From: Erythrophleum ivorense
Taxonomy: Eukaryota; Streptophyta; Magnoliopsida; Fabales; Fabaceae
Direction: 5' to 3'
Assembly (NCBI GenBank): GCA_026724425.1
Contig: JAIUCV010000019.1
Location: 14,706,827-14,770,826 of the forward strand
DNA: 64,000 bases
Shown: positions 1 through 11,730 of the stretch, one piece after another
How the letters are laid out: every line of letters begins with the position of its first letter
How positions within the stretch are numbered: the stretch's first letter is position 1
Translations under genes and position numbers: made by a program
Notes under the pieces: generated by a model
What the model was told of the DNA's origin: nothing
Databases searched by the model: none
Seen by the model: the letters and a program-made list of their open reading frames with translations, nothing else

Positions 1-3000
1 GTCAAATTCTACGGTACGTTATTACTGACCCAAACGGAGAAGGCTTTCACTATCAGCATCAGACTGGTGGTAGGTAGCTTTGGAAAGGGATACCTATGGA
101 TGGTTCTAACCAGCAGAAAGTTCTGATTGGCAAAAGGCCGAATGAAGTGCCACAGCGTATAGCCACTAGGATGTTGGTTTTCCAAAGGTGGTCAATTGAT
201 AGAAACTAAGGTAGTATGGGATGTCAAAGTCCCACATTGAATAGTATAGAATGTTCAATAAGGTACTTAAGTAGAATAATTCTCCTACCTCAATAGTTAG
301 CTTTTGAAGGAGGGTTCCCCATCTTACTTGGATGCCCATCAAGTTCCCATTCCTGGACCCATATTTAATGGGTAAAAATTTTTTCATCCCCATTGAATCC
401 TTGAATCCCTAGACCCAAACCCATTTATCCAGAAAATTTTCATAATGAACAAATTTTTCTCAAGTTGAGACTTATTTACATAAAATCTGTTTATATAAAA
501 TCACAACAAAAAATAAAATGTCTCAAATAATTATTAATATAATTCAAAATCCATATAATACTATTTAGATGGTTTTTTTTTTACTAATATGTTACATTGA
601 TTAAAAAAATAAAATATATGTATAAATATAATACACAGTGGGTCTTGGGCGAGAAGGGTATCATACTACCCATAATTGGACCTGGACGCTTAAAATACCC
701 ACAAAAATCCCATATTACATAAGTATGAGTATTTTGCTCATTCTTAGAAACAAGGCACAGTCTAGCAATTGACTTGTACTTAGTTACTAACTAATTTTAA
801 AGCCCAGCAACCTATAAAGCAGGGACTCAAATTTTTGGCTATATCACATTTGGACATTAACATCACCATAAGACACTACCAACATAGGGTTGACACAACT
901 AGACATGTTGAAAAAAAAAAATTTCTTTTAATTTGGACGTGGACAAGCACTAAAAACAGCTCCGACTTACACTAAACATGTCTCAGACACAATTGACCCC
1001 AGGAAAAGGGAGAACAACCAAAATAATTAAGTAGAATGAGATACTAGAAACTTCACTTGATGAGATAATTAAAGTTCTTTCCTAATTTTTTTTTAATTAT
1101 TGGGCATGAATAATTTTAATAATATAGATTTACAACCTCTTATTTAGTAGATTGTTTTAGAAAATAATACTGTAAGATACATAGAATATAGGATAATATT
1201 GAGTTTCTTTGTTGTATCATGTTTTATAAATTTTGAACTTTGACATGTCAATGTGTCCGTGTCTGTGCCAATATCTATGCTTCATAGCTAGAAACTCAGA
1301 AAAGATTTATCAGATGGCTAAGATGACCAGTCTCCATCATAATAAAATAAATCATATTCAAGTCATATTATAGTAAAAGTACACTCCCATTCCAATTCAC
1401 TATTTCCATCAGGTCAAGCTCCTAGAACCAAGATACAAATACACACTTAAGAAAGAAAAATCCCTAACATGCAAACTAATAAAACAAATGCAAATTTTTC
1501 AATAAAAATCAAGCTCCTAACAAAAAATATATTGTATCTTTTACAAGTTTCATAGGACTCCACTGCTCCTTCGAGAACCTAGCAAATAAACAATGTTCCC
1601 TCAAGCTTGAATTGACAAAGCAAAAGGCCTTAGAACCATTGCCTCAAACCCGACTTAACACAACAGGCAAGGCAGACCAAACTGAAACTACAGTAATCCA
1701 GGATGCAAAATAAAAAATGTGGAATAAATGCAAGGACATCATGCTCATGCTGCAAAAGAAAACGTAACCAAATTAATCTCTAGCATGCTTCAATCAAACC
1801 AGAAGGAGAACAAGAAACAATGGATGCCAAAATTTGATTTTCCAGCCAATACACGTCTTCCAATAACCAAGCCAAAACAGAGAAAACGAGAAGGGAAAAC
1901 CCAAAACAGCAGTAAGATAAGAAACCAATTTCATCTTTACCCTTCGACACCATCAATTCCAAATAGAACAAGGGAAAGGAAGTTCAGATTTGTGGTATTA
2001 CGGTATTACCATTTTTAATGCATAATCCTGAAACAGAAGAAGAGATGAAATACTAGCAACTCAGAACCAATTTCGAACCAAAAATTGCAGCCATAAAGAA
2101 AAACTAATCCGCAGATCGTGGGGAATTACCACTTCTCACGTACCAGCCAATTACCCCTTTAATAGTCCAAACTCCAACACGCGACACCCTCAAAGTAACA
2201 ATTCAGAATCTACCGCTTCTGCTTTTGGTCTTTTATCAAACACATAATGGGCATTTCCTCCCCTCCCCAATTTCTCAAATATTTTAGGCTTTGAAACTCG
2301 AAAGCAACGTTCAAAATCCAAAATCTTACACAATTCTACAACAATTATCTCAAGCTTCCACAGATTTAGAAAGGATTATCATCACGCATGGAATCAAATA
2401 GATTATGCTACTAACAAGAAAAATGCAAAATGATGATTAAGGGATCGGTTACCTCAAAGGGTACGATCAAGTCTGATCAGTTGGTGGGTTTCAGCTTTCC
2501 TGGGTCTTCAATGATTCTGTAAAGCCAATTGCTTTATTGTGATTTAGTTTTCAGCTCAACATTCTCAGCTGTTCATCACAACCAACCGGCCCTGTTACTC
2601 CAACCCTCCAATTTTATAGATTATGATAATAAAAGCCATGGGGTAGATATTTTACCCGTGAAATTTTTTTTTTCTTTAAATTGTAAAATGATATGTTGTC
2701 TCTTACAAAAAAAGTTTTTATATACATTTCTATAAAATCATATTTTTATTTTAAAAGAATAAAATTTTTATATAAATTCTTATAAAATAATTTTTTTAAA
2801 AAATATATATAAAAAAATAAAATCTCTTATTATATAAATTGTGTTCACGGGGTAAGGTAGCTAAGTCATCTATCGGTGTGTTTGGAAAAGTGTTACCCCA
2901 TCTCCAAACCACGTTTTAACCGAAGCAAAAAATTGAAGCTTCTACTCAATCGTGGTTTTCCAACGTGCTGCCAAACAGGCTATATATCTACCGCGAGGCA

Positions 3001-3690
3001 CATTTGGGCTTTGTATTTTTTTTTTTGGGTTATTTTTTTTTTAATTTCCATACATTTGCAAGAAAAAAGAACTTAGTTGGTCAATATAACTGACACCATT
3101 TCATTCCCCCCCCAATCCAATGTGAATTAGATCGCTGGGCCAAATGAATACTCCTGGCAGAGCGGTGGGATACGCCTCAACGGTTTCCTAGGTTAACACA
3201 TATTTAGTACTAGTGCATTGATATTTTTAATTAATTTTAAATAATATTTTAAATAAAATTAAATTATAATATATTTAAAATTTTAAAAATAATAAAAAAT
3301 AAATGAATGAAAAGTTGAATAATTTTAGAAAGAACACATTTTTATTCCCTTAATTTTACGTCAAAATTCAGTTTCATACTTTCAATTTGTTTGATTTCAC
3401 CTTGATCCTTTAATTTTTATAATAGAGTAAAACATTTTCTCACTTTTAACGCCATTAATCTGCTGCTTTAGAGTGATTCTCCAAAATTTTCATGCTAAAT
3501 CACTCTCAACCTCAGCATCCTATTGATCTTATATGTATAATAATTAAATTCTATAAATCTAAACACAATGTTCTAATTTGTAAATCGATGAAACATAATA
3601 TTTTCTTGTGGCATTACTCCCTTAGCAGCGTTACTCCACTGCAGTGCTACTGCAGAACACTCGAGTGATTTAACAATTGATGTGCGAGAC
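1..3690. other. AT-rich region without a recognisable gene
   Basis: No reading frame here is convincing; the longest are under 100 codons and look like chance frames. Long A/T runs and short polypyrimidine tracts dominate. On the minus strand a consensus-like splice donor (GAG followed by GTAACC) lies near 2450, and 2100-2530 is a little richer in G+C, so a 5' untranslated exon of a minus-strand gene is possible but unproven. At 3330-3480 the text resembles dispersed plant repeats with phrases such as TTTATTCCCTTAATTTTACG, but I cannot assign a family. Confidence 0.4.
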
Positions 3691-3696
3691 TTCAAC

Positions 3697-3996
3697 TTAA
3701 GGCCGAAGGCAGAATACTCGTGCGTTTGTGTGCGATGATTGAAGGCTGGTAACTTTGATTTTATTTGAAGGGTAGTGCATTGAGGTAAATGTTTGGTCTA
3801 CTGCTTTTAAATTTTGTTGCACCATGGATAGCAGGGTTTTGAGGGACGATATTTCCATTATGACTGCTTCCTTCCTTTCCTTCCAGACTTGTTTAGTCTG
3901 CATTTCAGAACCTGCAGCTATCTCCAAACCAAGCCCTCGAAAGAATCTAGTGGTTACAGAATCCTCCAGCGGGGAAGGTAAAATTGACTTGCCCTA
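3697..3996 (-). pseudogene. Exon-like open frame, unrecognised protein
   Basis: Read on the minus strand from just after an in-frame TAG at 3994-3996, the frame is open for about 98 codons to TAA at 3697-3699. The upstream edge (ATCAGTAG before GGCAAG) could be a splice acceptor, which would make this a terminal exon. The peptide looks natural: a short PSPLEDS stretch, then a charged and probably coiled segment containing QVWKERKEAV and SLKTLLSMVQQNLKAV, then a basic, polar tail. I do not recognise the family. No start codon context, upstream exon or poly(A) signal is clear, so it could be a last exon, a gene fragment carried with repeats, or chance. The first in-frame Met is well inside the frame. 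Confidence 0.3.
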
Positions 3997-4307
3997 CTGA
4001 TTTAAGGGTAGGGGAATCCAGCACTTAGAATCGACAATTACGCGCCCCCGCCCAGGCACTGGAGAAGGCTTATGATTTGGAAGGATCACCTAAACCTAGA
4101 GTAGAAAATTTTTTATCTCTCCCTCACCCACAGCGATGGTTATCCCCGTTATCACCTGAATCCTACTTATTCCATGGAAAATTATAAATGTAGAATTCGG
4201 AAGGCGAGGTAAACGGAATGAAGTACATAGAGCCTCATGATAGTCCTTATCGGTTCCTCCGGAGAGAAAGCTCTTAATGGTCTACTATCCTCTCTTCTCA
4301 AAATCTT

Positions 4308-4500
4308 TGTAACATCCCCCTTCCCCGGTTTTCTAACTCTTTAATAGTTTTTGTTGCACCTATATTTGTACTAGGGCTAGGAGGACTCAAGTTACAAAGG
4401 CGCAGAATTACGTGAGGTGTGTGGGAATCTATAAAAAGGGTGGTCTACTATGTCTTAGAAGGACTCTTCCTTCCCCCCCCCCCCCCGGCGCCCCAACCTT
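4308..4500 (+). repeat. Possible LTR 5' start with TATA box
   Basis: TGTAACATCCCCC at 4308 resembles the start of plant Ty3/gypsy LTRs, and a TATA-like TATAAAAA follows at 4430-4437. No matching 3' end or target duplication was found, so this is a tentative truncated LTR. A run of 14 C at 4473-4486 lies inside it. Confidence 0.25.
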
Positions 4501-4599
4501 TCTTTTTTTGTTGGTCTTATCCTGTGAGATATTGTCAATTGCATTATTTTTAGTTATACTGTTCTTTTATCATTAAGCACATGTGTAAATATTATATTT

Positions 4600-5080
4600 T
4601 GTTTGGATATACTCCAAAAACAAGTTAAAAATGCAAAAGCAAAAAAAAATAAAAAAATAAAAAAAAGAGACTCAAATAACCTAAATTCCTGTAACATAAT
4701 AGCCAAAAAAAAGAAGAAAATCAAATCAAATCAAAAATCAATTAGAGTAAAAAAAAAACAGAAAAAAAACAATGTAAGCTAATATATGAGAAAGAAAAAA
4801 AAAGAAAAACTAAAAAAAAGGAACAGAAGGCTCAACCTAATGTAATAAAGAAAAAAAAGAAACAAGGAAATTAAAAAAAAACAAACAAAAATTATTAAAA
4901 AAAAAGGGTACCTACTACTTTTCTCTCAAATTCCATAAGTTCGTAAGTCTAAATAATCCAATACCAAAAAAAAAATTAAAAACAAAAGGAACTATAATAA
5001 TAATAATAACAACAACTAAAAAATAGGAACAAAAAAATGAAAAAAATTAAACAAAAAAAAAACAGCCCAGCCCATGTTTC
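4600..5080 (+). repeat. A-rich low-complexity tract
   Basis: About 480 bases made mainly of A runs separated by single T, G or C residues, with a short AAT repeat near 4995. It has no coding potential. Such tracts can arise by expansion of a retroelement poly(A) tail, but no element is attached that I can identify. Confidence 0.7.
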
Positions 5081-5285
5081 TTCAAAGCCATTAACCAGAA
5101 AATAATAATAAGTGTCTCTAGCTTAACCTTTCAGCATTGCTAACCCAAAATGAAGGCCCATTCTTTGGGCCCACATACCCAGAAACCTAAACCAAAATGT
5201 GCAAAAATGAGAAAACCCTAGGGTCTCTTCACGCATAAGGCTGCTACATGACACACGTACAACACTCGCTACCGACTACGTTCAC

Positions 5286-8200
5286 AGTAATATCCAGTCT
5301 CTCTAGAATTGAATCGAAATTGATGAGTTATAAAAGGAAGACCCCAAAATCAAAATAATAGAGGTTAAATAAAATTTGAATAATAATTTAAACATCTAGA
5401 AATGAGGATACAAAGCTGAAAATGCCTAAAACAGAAGCTAGGATAATTAAATAAAATTATTCGAAAACGCAGTGACATTTTTACAAGTTTGGACAACTTT
5501 TTAGACACTCAAAGAAAAAGCTTAAAATAGTAAAATTGAGTTTCCCAAGATTCTCAAAGGCTTTAAAAATCATAGGAATCCTGAGAGTGGTTAAAACACC
5601 TTATATGTGTATTTTAGTCTATCAGTTGGCTTGAACTTTTACCGGATGATTCAGGATGACTCTGAAACTCATAAAATTGAAAGTTTATGCTTTTAATAAA
5701 CTAAAGGACTTAAGTTTTCATATGAAAAAGTCGGTTCTAAAAAAGGAGTTAAAATAAGTGAAAACAGAGAAACTAAAGTTGAAGGGCAAAACGAAAATTA
5801 TGAAAAATATTATAACTCGCCCCTTTCTTCTTAAATTTGACTAGCCATGCCCCAAACCCTTCAAAATAGAACCTGAACTTTCTGCACCAACAACAAGAGG
5901 TGCATAAGAGAGGAGGAGAAGAAGGAGAAAAGGAAGGCAAGAAAGGTAAGGATTTTGGCTCTTTTTCATGATTTTTCCTTCACCAAAGTTATTCTCCTCT
6001 CCATGTTGTCTTTATTGATAGTTTTAGTTTTCTAAAAGGATGACTTTTATGGTTGAGCTTGTAAAAGAAGGAGAAGATTTAAGAAAAGTAAGATTAGCAC
6101 CAAATTTCTCCTTTGATAGGCTTTAAGATAATGTAAGATACATGGTGCAAGAATGGCTTCTCCTTGTCTTCTCCCTCCCTCCATGGTTCAGCCACACTAG
6201 AGCCTGTGACAAGTGAGGATACTTTCGATGATAGCAAGGTAGAATTAAGGGTTTTAGAACGTAAGAAATTGAATTATGCAATTGGAATCAAGAAAGGAGC
6301 ATTAGGAAACAAAATATGGAAGTTAGGGTTTCAATTGTACCTTGAGAGTTTTGGAACTTTAAGAGGATAATCCAAGCTATATTTAATCATGTCTAGACTT
6401 TAGAGAAACCAAGGAATATGGGTATGTATCAATTTCCCAAAAAAAAATAAACAAAGCTCCATATGGCTTCTTACATGTATATGGTTCGGCCAAGGAGAGA
6501 AATGAATAGCTAGGGAGTGTTTCTTTAAGTTTTGATGAATTTAGAGATTTAGATATGATGAATAAATAATTATGGATGCATTGGATTGAATTTAGAAGGC
6601 TTAAAAATGAAAGTTGAAAGTTTAAAGGCCTAAATGAGGTTAATGAAGCAAGTTGGTTCTAAACCCTTCTAAACAAGTATGTAATGATCTAAATGAATCT
6701 TTTGAGAGTTGTAAGACTTGTAGAAAGCAAGAGTTTGGAGTTAGAAAAGCAAGAACCAATAGTAGTTTCATTAAGGACCTAAAGTTAGCCTTATGTAGCA
6801 TATTGAACCCTAATGAGATTTAAAAAAAATAATGAAGCCTAAAATGAGGCTTATGAAATTAACTTGTCTTGAAATTACTATATGTAGGCCCATCTAGCTC
6901 AAACACTCTAAAGTGTGAGTGTCAAACCAAAGAAATTAAGGAAAAAGGAAGCCAAGAAGTAGGTTAGTGGTACATTCAAGTTCCTAGAATCCCAAGGTAC
7001 TTTTATCTCCCTTTTTTGCATACAATTGAATGCTTGTATGAATTTAAATACTTATGTGTATTGTTGCTCGATACTTTCATGATAAATGTTTCATTATATT
7101 TTCTAAATAAGCTATATGAGTATGACATGTTTATGAAAGCTTATGTGACGGCTCCTAACTCCTCTGAAGCATAAAATTAAGCATAGTAGCTCTTTCTAAA
7201 CTCCGAGTGAAGAATAGTTAAGCTTAGTAAAGTTTATGATGATGCCATGGCTTATGTATGAATGAGTTTTCATGTTTCATGATGTATTTGATTCATATGA
7301 AGTATAAACATAGCATTCATGTACCATATGCATGACATGCACTCATGGCATTCTTTTATGTATGAAATTGGTTGAGATTAACTATTGAAATTCTCTTGAA
7401 TCTCACCCCTTATGATTGTACTAACCATTTCAGGGTTACCAAACTAAAGTCAAGACCATGAGAAGGCTTAGATGTTAGGAAAAGATGTAATAATATTATC
7501 TTTTGTATTAAACTATGATGTATGTATTTATATGACATATTTCTTGTATCCTTATGGACATATGATGTATATAATAATGATATTTCATGTTTTAGGATAG
7601 AACCATGCATAAAAATATGAGAATATGGATGTAGAACAAGTTATGGCAATGTATGAGCATTATGATGATGATTGATTATGTAAACGCTAATAGGGATGTG
7701 TGTATACTTACATGTCAAGGGGTCAAATTTTGATCCACCTATTTTGGAATAATATGGAATGGTTAGAGAAGCTATTTAGGGTGGAAGAAATGTGCTTAAA
7801 GTGGAAGAAATCCAATTGGATACCAAATGGTCTAAATTGGTACCTAAAATGGTCTTAAAATTTTTATAAAAAACTCATATGTCAAAAGTAGCCTAAATGA
7901 TCTAATTTGAGTCTAAGATTTGACATATATTTAGATCCTTCCTAGAGCTTTTAAAAGGGATAAGAACCAAATATTTTGGAGTTGTATAGAATATTTTAGA
8001 AATTTCTGAAATTAGATAGAAAATTCATTTAGGTCTTGGTACTGTTCACATAGAATATGTTTGATGTTTTGGGTTTTTTAGAGGCCAAATTAAGCCCAAT
8101 GCTTATGAAATTTTATAAACATATAGTTAACATTATGAGCTTTTTAGGGCCACTAAGTTTGCATAGAAAAAAGTTGTATAAAAGAAGTTATAAATTTTTG

Positions 8201-8400
8201 AAGTTAGGGGTTTGATTATGTCTAAGTATTGTAGTAGTTACTGATATGTCATGCCTTTTATAGGACAAATGAGCTTAGATGCTCTTGACATTTTCAAATC
8301 AATTAACTCTAATATGAAGCTTTTTGTGGCCATTGAGAGCACATAATTTGAAGTTGTGTAGCTCAAGATATACAATTTCAAAATTTAATCATCGGGGGAT
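5286..8400 (+). mobile_element. Diverged LTR, family D, interrupted by the viral insertion
   Basis: The left edge (AGTAATATCC at 5286) aligns by eye with the TGTAATATC start of the family B LTR at 34210. The following blocks run in the same order: AAAAGGAAG-CCCC, the segment near 'gagtttcccaagattctc', 'ggttctaaaaaaggagtt', and a purine-rich GGAGGAGAAGAAGG before a GGTAAGG. Near 7397 it carries the GAATCTCACCCC motif shared by the other LTRs. The sequence is much more diverged than the B copies, so it is an old insertion. No internal retrotransposon genes follow; related repeats of its 3' part reappear after the viral copy at about 17.95 kb. Confidence 0.55.
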
Positions 8401-8611
8401 ATTACCTTGTCATCTGAAAATTGTTAACAGAATTTTCTAATCAGAATCACCAAAATCCTTTTCTAGGTATGCTTGCACTAACAGCCACTTCTCTTTTTGG
8501 GCTTTCATGTGCTGGCCTTTTAAGACAAATGATTCTGTTGATTTGCTTAGAAACTCTTTGTAATCATAGACAAGTAATTATTGTTATCCAGATACTATGG
8601 TAGTAACAACA

Positions 8612-8624
8612 TGTTCTGATACAC
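8612..8624 (-). promoter_or_regulatory. Degenerate tRNA-iMet primer binding site of the viral copy
   Basis: On the minus strand this reads GTGTATCAGAACA, close to the canonical plant primer site TGGTATCAGAGC. In caulimovirids the primer site lies in the leader, upstream of the first gene and downstream of the promoter. Here it follows the TATA-like box at 8810 by about 190 bases, which fits. It marks where this linear copy is permuted. Confidence 0.5.
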
Positions 8625-8809
8625 AGGATCCTCTTAAGAGGCAAGTGTAGAGCATACTAGTGGATGGACAAGATAATCGTAAGAGATCTACTGATAAAAG
8701 ATTTTCGAAGATAAAGAAACTTAGAATAAAACCATTTATTTAAGATGGTGTTTACAAGAGGAGAAGAAAGGCTTTTCTGATTTGCCCTTCTTAAAACTAA
8801 TAAGTCCTT

Positions 8810-8816
8810 CTTATAG
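8810..8816 (-). promoter_or_regulatory. TATA-like box of the pararetroviral promoter
   Basis: The minus strand reads CTATAAG within CTTCTCTATAAGAAGGAC, which resembles the TATATAAGGAAG context of the CaMV 35S promoter. It lies 3' of the pol region and upstream of the primer site, the expected place for the pregenomic RNA promoter. Confidence 0.5.
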
Positions 8817-8940
8817 AGAAGGAATGGAGGAAGAAGACAGACGTCTTTTACAAAAGAAGAAACACACTTGCCTACAGACTTGATAGAAAGTGACATTTCC
8901 ACATGCAGAATAGTAAAACTCATAATTATACAATAAAGTA

Positions 8941-9041
8941 GGATAAGCTTCAGGATAAGGCTTATCCCTTCTGGATGGAGACAAGCTGGGGTCGTAATCA
9001 GTGTTTGGAGGATAAGCTTCAAGATAAGGCTTATCCTTTCT
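8941..9041 (-). repeat. Duplicated GATA-rich palindromic unit in the viral promoter
   Basis: Two nearly identical 32-base units at 8941-8972 and 9010-9041 are 69 bases apart. Each contains GGATAAGCTTC followed by GATAAGGCTTATCC, itself a palindrome with GATAAG on both strands. GATAAG (I-box/GATA) motifs are known enhancer parts of plant and pararetroviral promoters. Chance frames in this block are a side effect of the repeat. Confidence 0.65.
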
Positions 9042-9077
9042 TGATTGGCTCATGTGATTAAGACATATTTGGGTCTT

Positions 9078-9094
9078 CGTCAGTGGAGTCGTCA
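9078..9094 (-). promoter_or_regulatory. as-1-like element
   Basis: On the minus strand two TGACG motifs are separated start-to-start by 12 bases (TGACGACTCCACTGACG). This is the same motif and spacing as the as-1 element of the CaMV 35S promoter, which binds TGA-type bZIP factors. It lies about 265 bases upstream of the TATA-like box, farther than in 35S, with the GATA repeat units in between. Confidence 0.55.
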
Positions 9095-9146
9095 GGGTCC
9101 TTTGGAGATTTTTTAAAACAGGAGGTGAACCATTCTTCAAATTCTC

Positions 9147-9760
9147 TTAAGGTGATAGGCTCATATGGATCTTATAAGTCTTGCATAATTGTATCAGAGG
9201 GTGGGTTAGGGAGGATGATGAGGCTCCAGGATCCTGAGAACTAGTTCTTGTGAGAAATTTGAACATCTGTTCTTGAGTCCATTGTTCTGTATTGGGTAGA
9301 TCTAGTTCTGGAAGCCTAGGTTCTCTAGGGATAAATTTTTCAGAGATAAATTCTCCAGGGTATGGCCCCAATAAAGTACAAAATATGAATGGATCAGGCT
9401 TATAATTATTAATTTCACATAAAAATAATTTTAAAGCCATTAGGGCCTCAAATGATTGCTTTGACCAATCTAAAAAGGTATTCCATTCATAGGCATGATT
9501 TCAAGTGAGAAGCATGTTCTGTTTGTTGATCCAATAAGGACGGTGAAGGATGAAAATGCTGAACACGTGTTTGTCAGGTATTTGCCAAAGGTTATAACGA
9601 TGAATGAGACGGTCAAGCTCAGAGCGCCACTAAGGTAATGGAGAAAACCATTCTAGTAAGGTCCATAGATTGGAGTCCCTATTATCAGAGGTGGTGAGAT
9701 GTTGGAAGATCATAAGTGGTGGAAATGCAAGAGCTCATGAGTAAAGGGCATTGAGGGCCC
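9147..9760 (-). pseudogene. Viral polyprotein C-terminal remnant
   Basis: Minus-strand frames continue downstream of the RNase H region with stops and shifts. The longest intact piece (9147-9440, about 97 codons) is proline-rich with PYPGEFISEKFIPREPRLPE, then ends in a polar tail. This resembles the variable C-terminal extension seen after RNase H in some endogenous caulimovirid polyproteins. No catalytic motif is visible and its function is unknown. It ends just upstream of the promoter-like block. Confidence 0.5.
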
Positions 9761-9767
9761 AAAGATA

Positions 9768-10500
9768 CTAGAGGGCATCATCTGTAACTCGGTCTGTGAT
9801 TCGAAACAAGAGTAAAAAGGAGATTTGGATAAGGTTGAAGGCTGGAAGAATGGTATTATAAGGAAAGTCCTTCAGGTAACGGTGGAGATAATAAAACAAA
9901 GATTTTTGGGCAAGGTTTTGAACTTCTGCAGCGGTTGTTAGTCGAGGTTCCCCAAGAAGGAAGTCCTTTTTCAGTTGGGGTTGAGGAGAGTGAATGGCAC
10001 ATCTAGGGATAGAATGAGCCATATGGATGAGAGGAACAATTTTAGTTGGAGTGATGAGATTGAGGATTTTTGGAGGTCTGGAAAGGAAGTCGGCTAAGAT
10101 ATTGTGGCTTCCTTTGATGTGTTCAACCGTGAATTTATAGTGGGAAAACCAGTCTTTCCAACGCATCAGTTGTTTATCTAGAAGAACCTTTTTGTTAGAC
10201 TCTAAAATCTTATGGAAGGAGGAGTTATCCATTTGTACAGTGAAATCATGTGAGTATAGGTGGAAATTGAACTTCTCGATCCTTCTCTTGACAGCAAGAA
10301 TCTCTTTGTAGATTGCATGATAATATTTTTTAAAGTCTTTGAATTAGCCGCTAGCATGGCCACAGTAACATGTCTTTTTGTCAATCTTTTCAAGCAGGAC
10401 AGTGCTCCAAAAGTCTTCACTAGCATCAGTTTGGAGGATCCTTCTACCATTTTCAGGAATCTTTAAAGGTAAAGGTACTTGAGAGATGCATTTGAGATGT
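9768..10500 (-). pseudogene. Viral RNase H domain, degenerate
   Basis: RNase H degrades the RNA strand during reverse transcription. The domain is spread over two frames. Upstream pieces (10202-10450) carry a TDAS-like motif just before and a conserved KKYYHAIYKEILAVKR-type segment; the downstream piece (9768-10232) begins with MDNSSFHKIL and contains the RMRW-like LMRWKDWF and the typical end LADFLSRPP. Acidic catalytic residues are partly visible. At least one frameshift and several stops separate the pieces, so no active enzyme could be made. It follows the reverse transcriptase directly, as in Caulimoviridae. Confidence 0.75.
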
Positions 10501-11730
10501 CGCACTGCGGCAGTCTGAGCAGGTCCCCAAGGAGGGGGGTCCTTTTTGAGAAGTTTGGATAGCTAGCTCGTATAATTAAACACCTTTGGAATAAAGTCTC
10601 TGATAAAATTAATTACCCCAAGAAATTGTTGAATTTCTTTAACAGAGAGATCTTTATCCGGAAAAGTGAGTAACTCTTGGGCGATGTGTGGACCATGCTA
10701 ATAATGTCCATTAAAAATATGCATTCCGAGAAATTCGATTTGGGCTTCGCCCAATTGATTCTTTTTGGAAGAAAGCATTAGCCCATGCTTTTGGACAAAG
10801 CCCAAAAGCTATTGGAGAAGTTGCTTGTGGTCTACTTCATTTTTTTGAAAAGAGTAAGATATCATCAATATAAACTAAGACACTATGGAGAATGGGCTCA
10901 AAGATTTTTGTCATGGCTTTTTGAAATAGAGACGGAGCAACCTTTAATCCAAATGGCATGACAGTCCATTGATATTGAGCATTGGGTAGACAGAAGGCTG
11001 TCTTATACCTTTCAGCTGAATCAATTCCAAGTTGCCAAAAGCTTACCTTAAAATCAAACTTAAAGAAGACCTTAGCATCCTTAAGTAGGGTGAGTTGAGA
11101 ACTGATCTTTGGTAATGGAAATTTATCATCTTGGAGAAACATGTTGAGAGGCTTGTAGTCAATAACTAGGCCCTTTTTTCCACGTTTCTGCTCTACGCGT
11201 TTATTCACATAGAATGCTTAGCATGCCTAATCAGATTTTGTAGGTTCAATAAGTCCTTGCTGTAGAAGGGTTGCACATTCTGTTCTGGCAAGTTGTAGAT
11301 CATCAGGTTTCATGCCAGGGTGAGTTGCTTTTGTAGGATTGATGTCCTCATTTCTTTTGAAAGAAAGCTAGATGAAGAAATCGTTATTCTTCCATAGAGG
11401 AGAAGGATGGGAAAACTGATCATGGGACTCTGGGCAGTAAGGCATAAATTAGTCCTGAATATCTTCATATCCAACAGGAACATGGGAAAGCTCAAACACC
11501 TTTGAAGTGATGGTGTAAGGCTTAAATTGTTGTTTGTATTGGATCCATTCGGGAAGGATTTGAAGCTTTTTTACTTGACAGTAGATGTCCATTCCAATCA
11601 AGATATCCTTGTTGGGGAGACTGCTACCAAGTACTTTGGTTCAGATTATGCAATTGGGAAAGATTCGAATACCAATTCTTTTCTTGGTAATAATATCAAC
11701 TTTAAAGATTTTGCCATTAGCTGTAGTAAA
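10501..11730 (-). pseudogene. Viral reverse transcriptase, degenerate
   Basis: The best-kept part is 10837-11208 (123 codons). It contains LVIDYKPLN, FPLPKISSQL, KFDFKVSFWQLGI, the TVMPFGLKVAPSLFQKAM block and the catalytic YIDDILLFS box. These are RT motifs 2 to 5, and the FPLPK and PFGLKVAPS spellings fit Caulimoviridae rather than Ty3/gypsy. The frame breaks immediately after the YIDD box in an A-run (frameshift), and the thumb and connection run on in another frame towards 10.5 kb with further stops. 11209-11730 holds the protease-RT linker in broken frames. Confidence 0.85.

Noticed and set aside
3990..4300. GC-richer stretch considered as organellar DNA or an rRNA fragment
   Set aside because: No recognisable organellar gene or rRNA motif could be found on either strand.
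8941..9041. Spaced repeats that could suggest a CRISPR-like array
   Set aside because: Only two units, plant genome, and a position in a pararetroviral promoter; there is no array.
8657..9140. Overlapping minus-strand frames of 109 and 121 codons after the viral pol
   Set aside because: They cover the duplicated GATA repeats and promoter-like motifs; the peptides have no recognisable domain, so a regulatory reading fits better.
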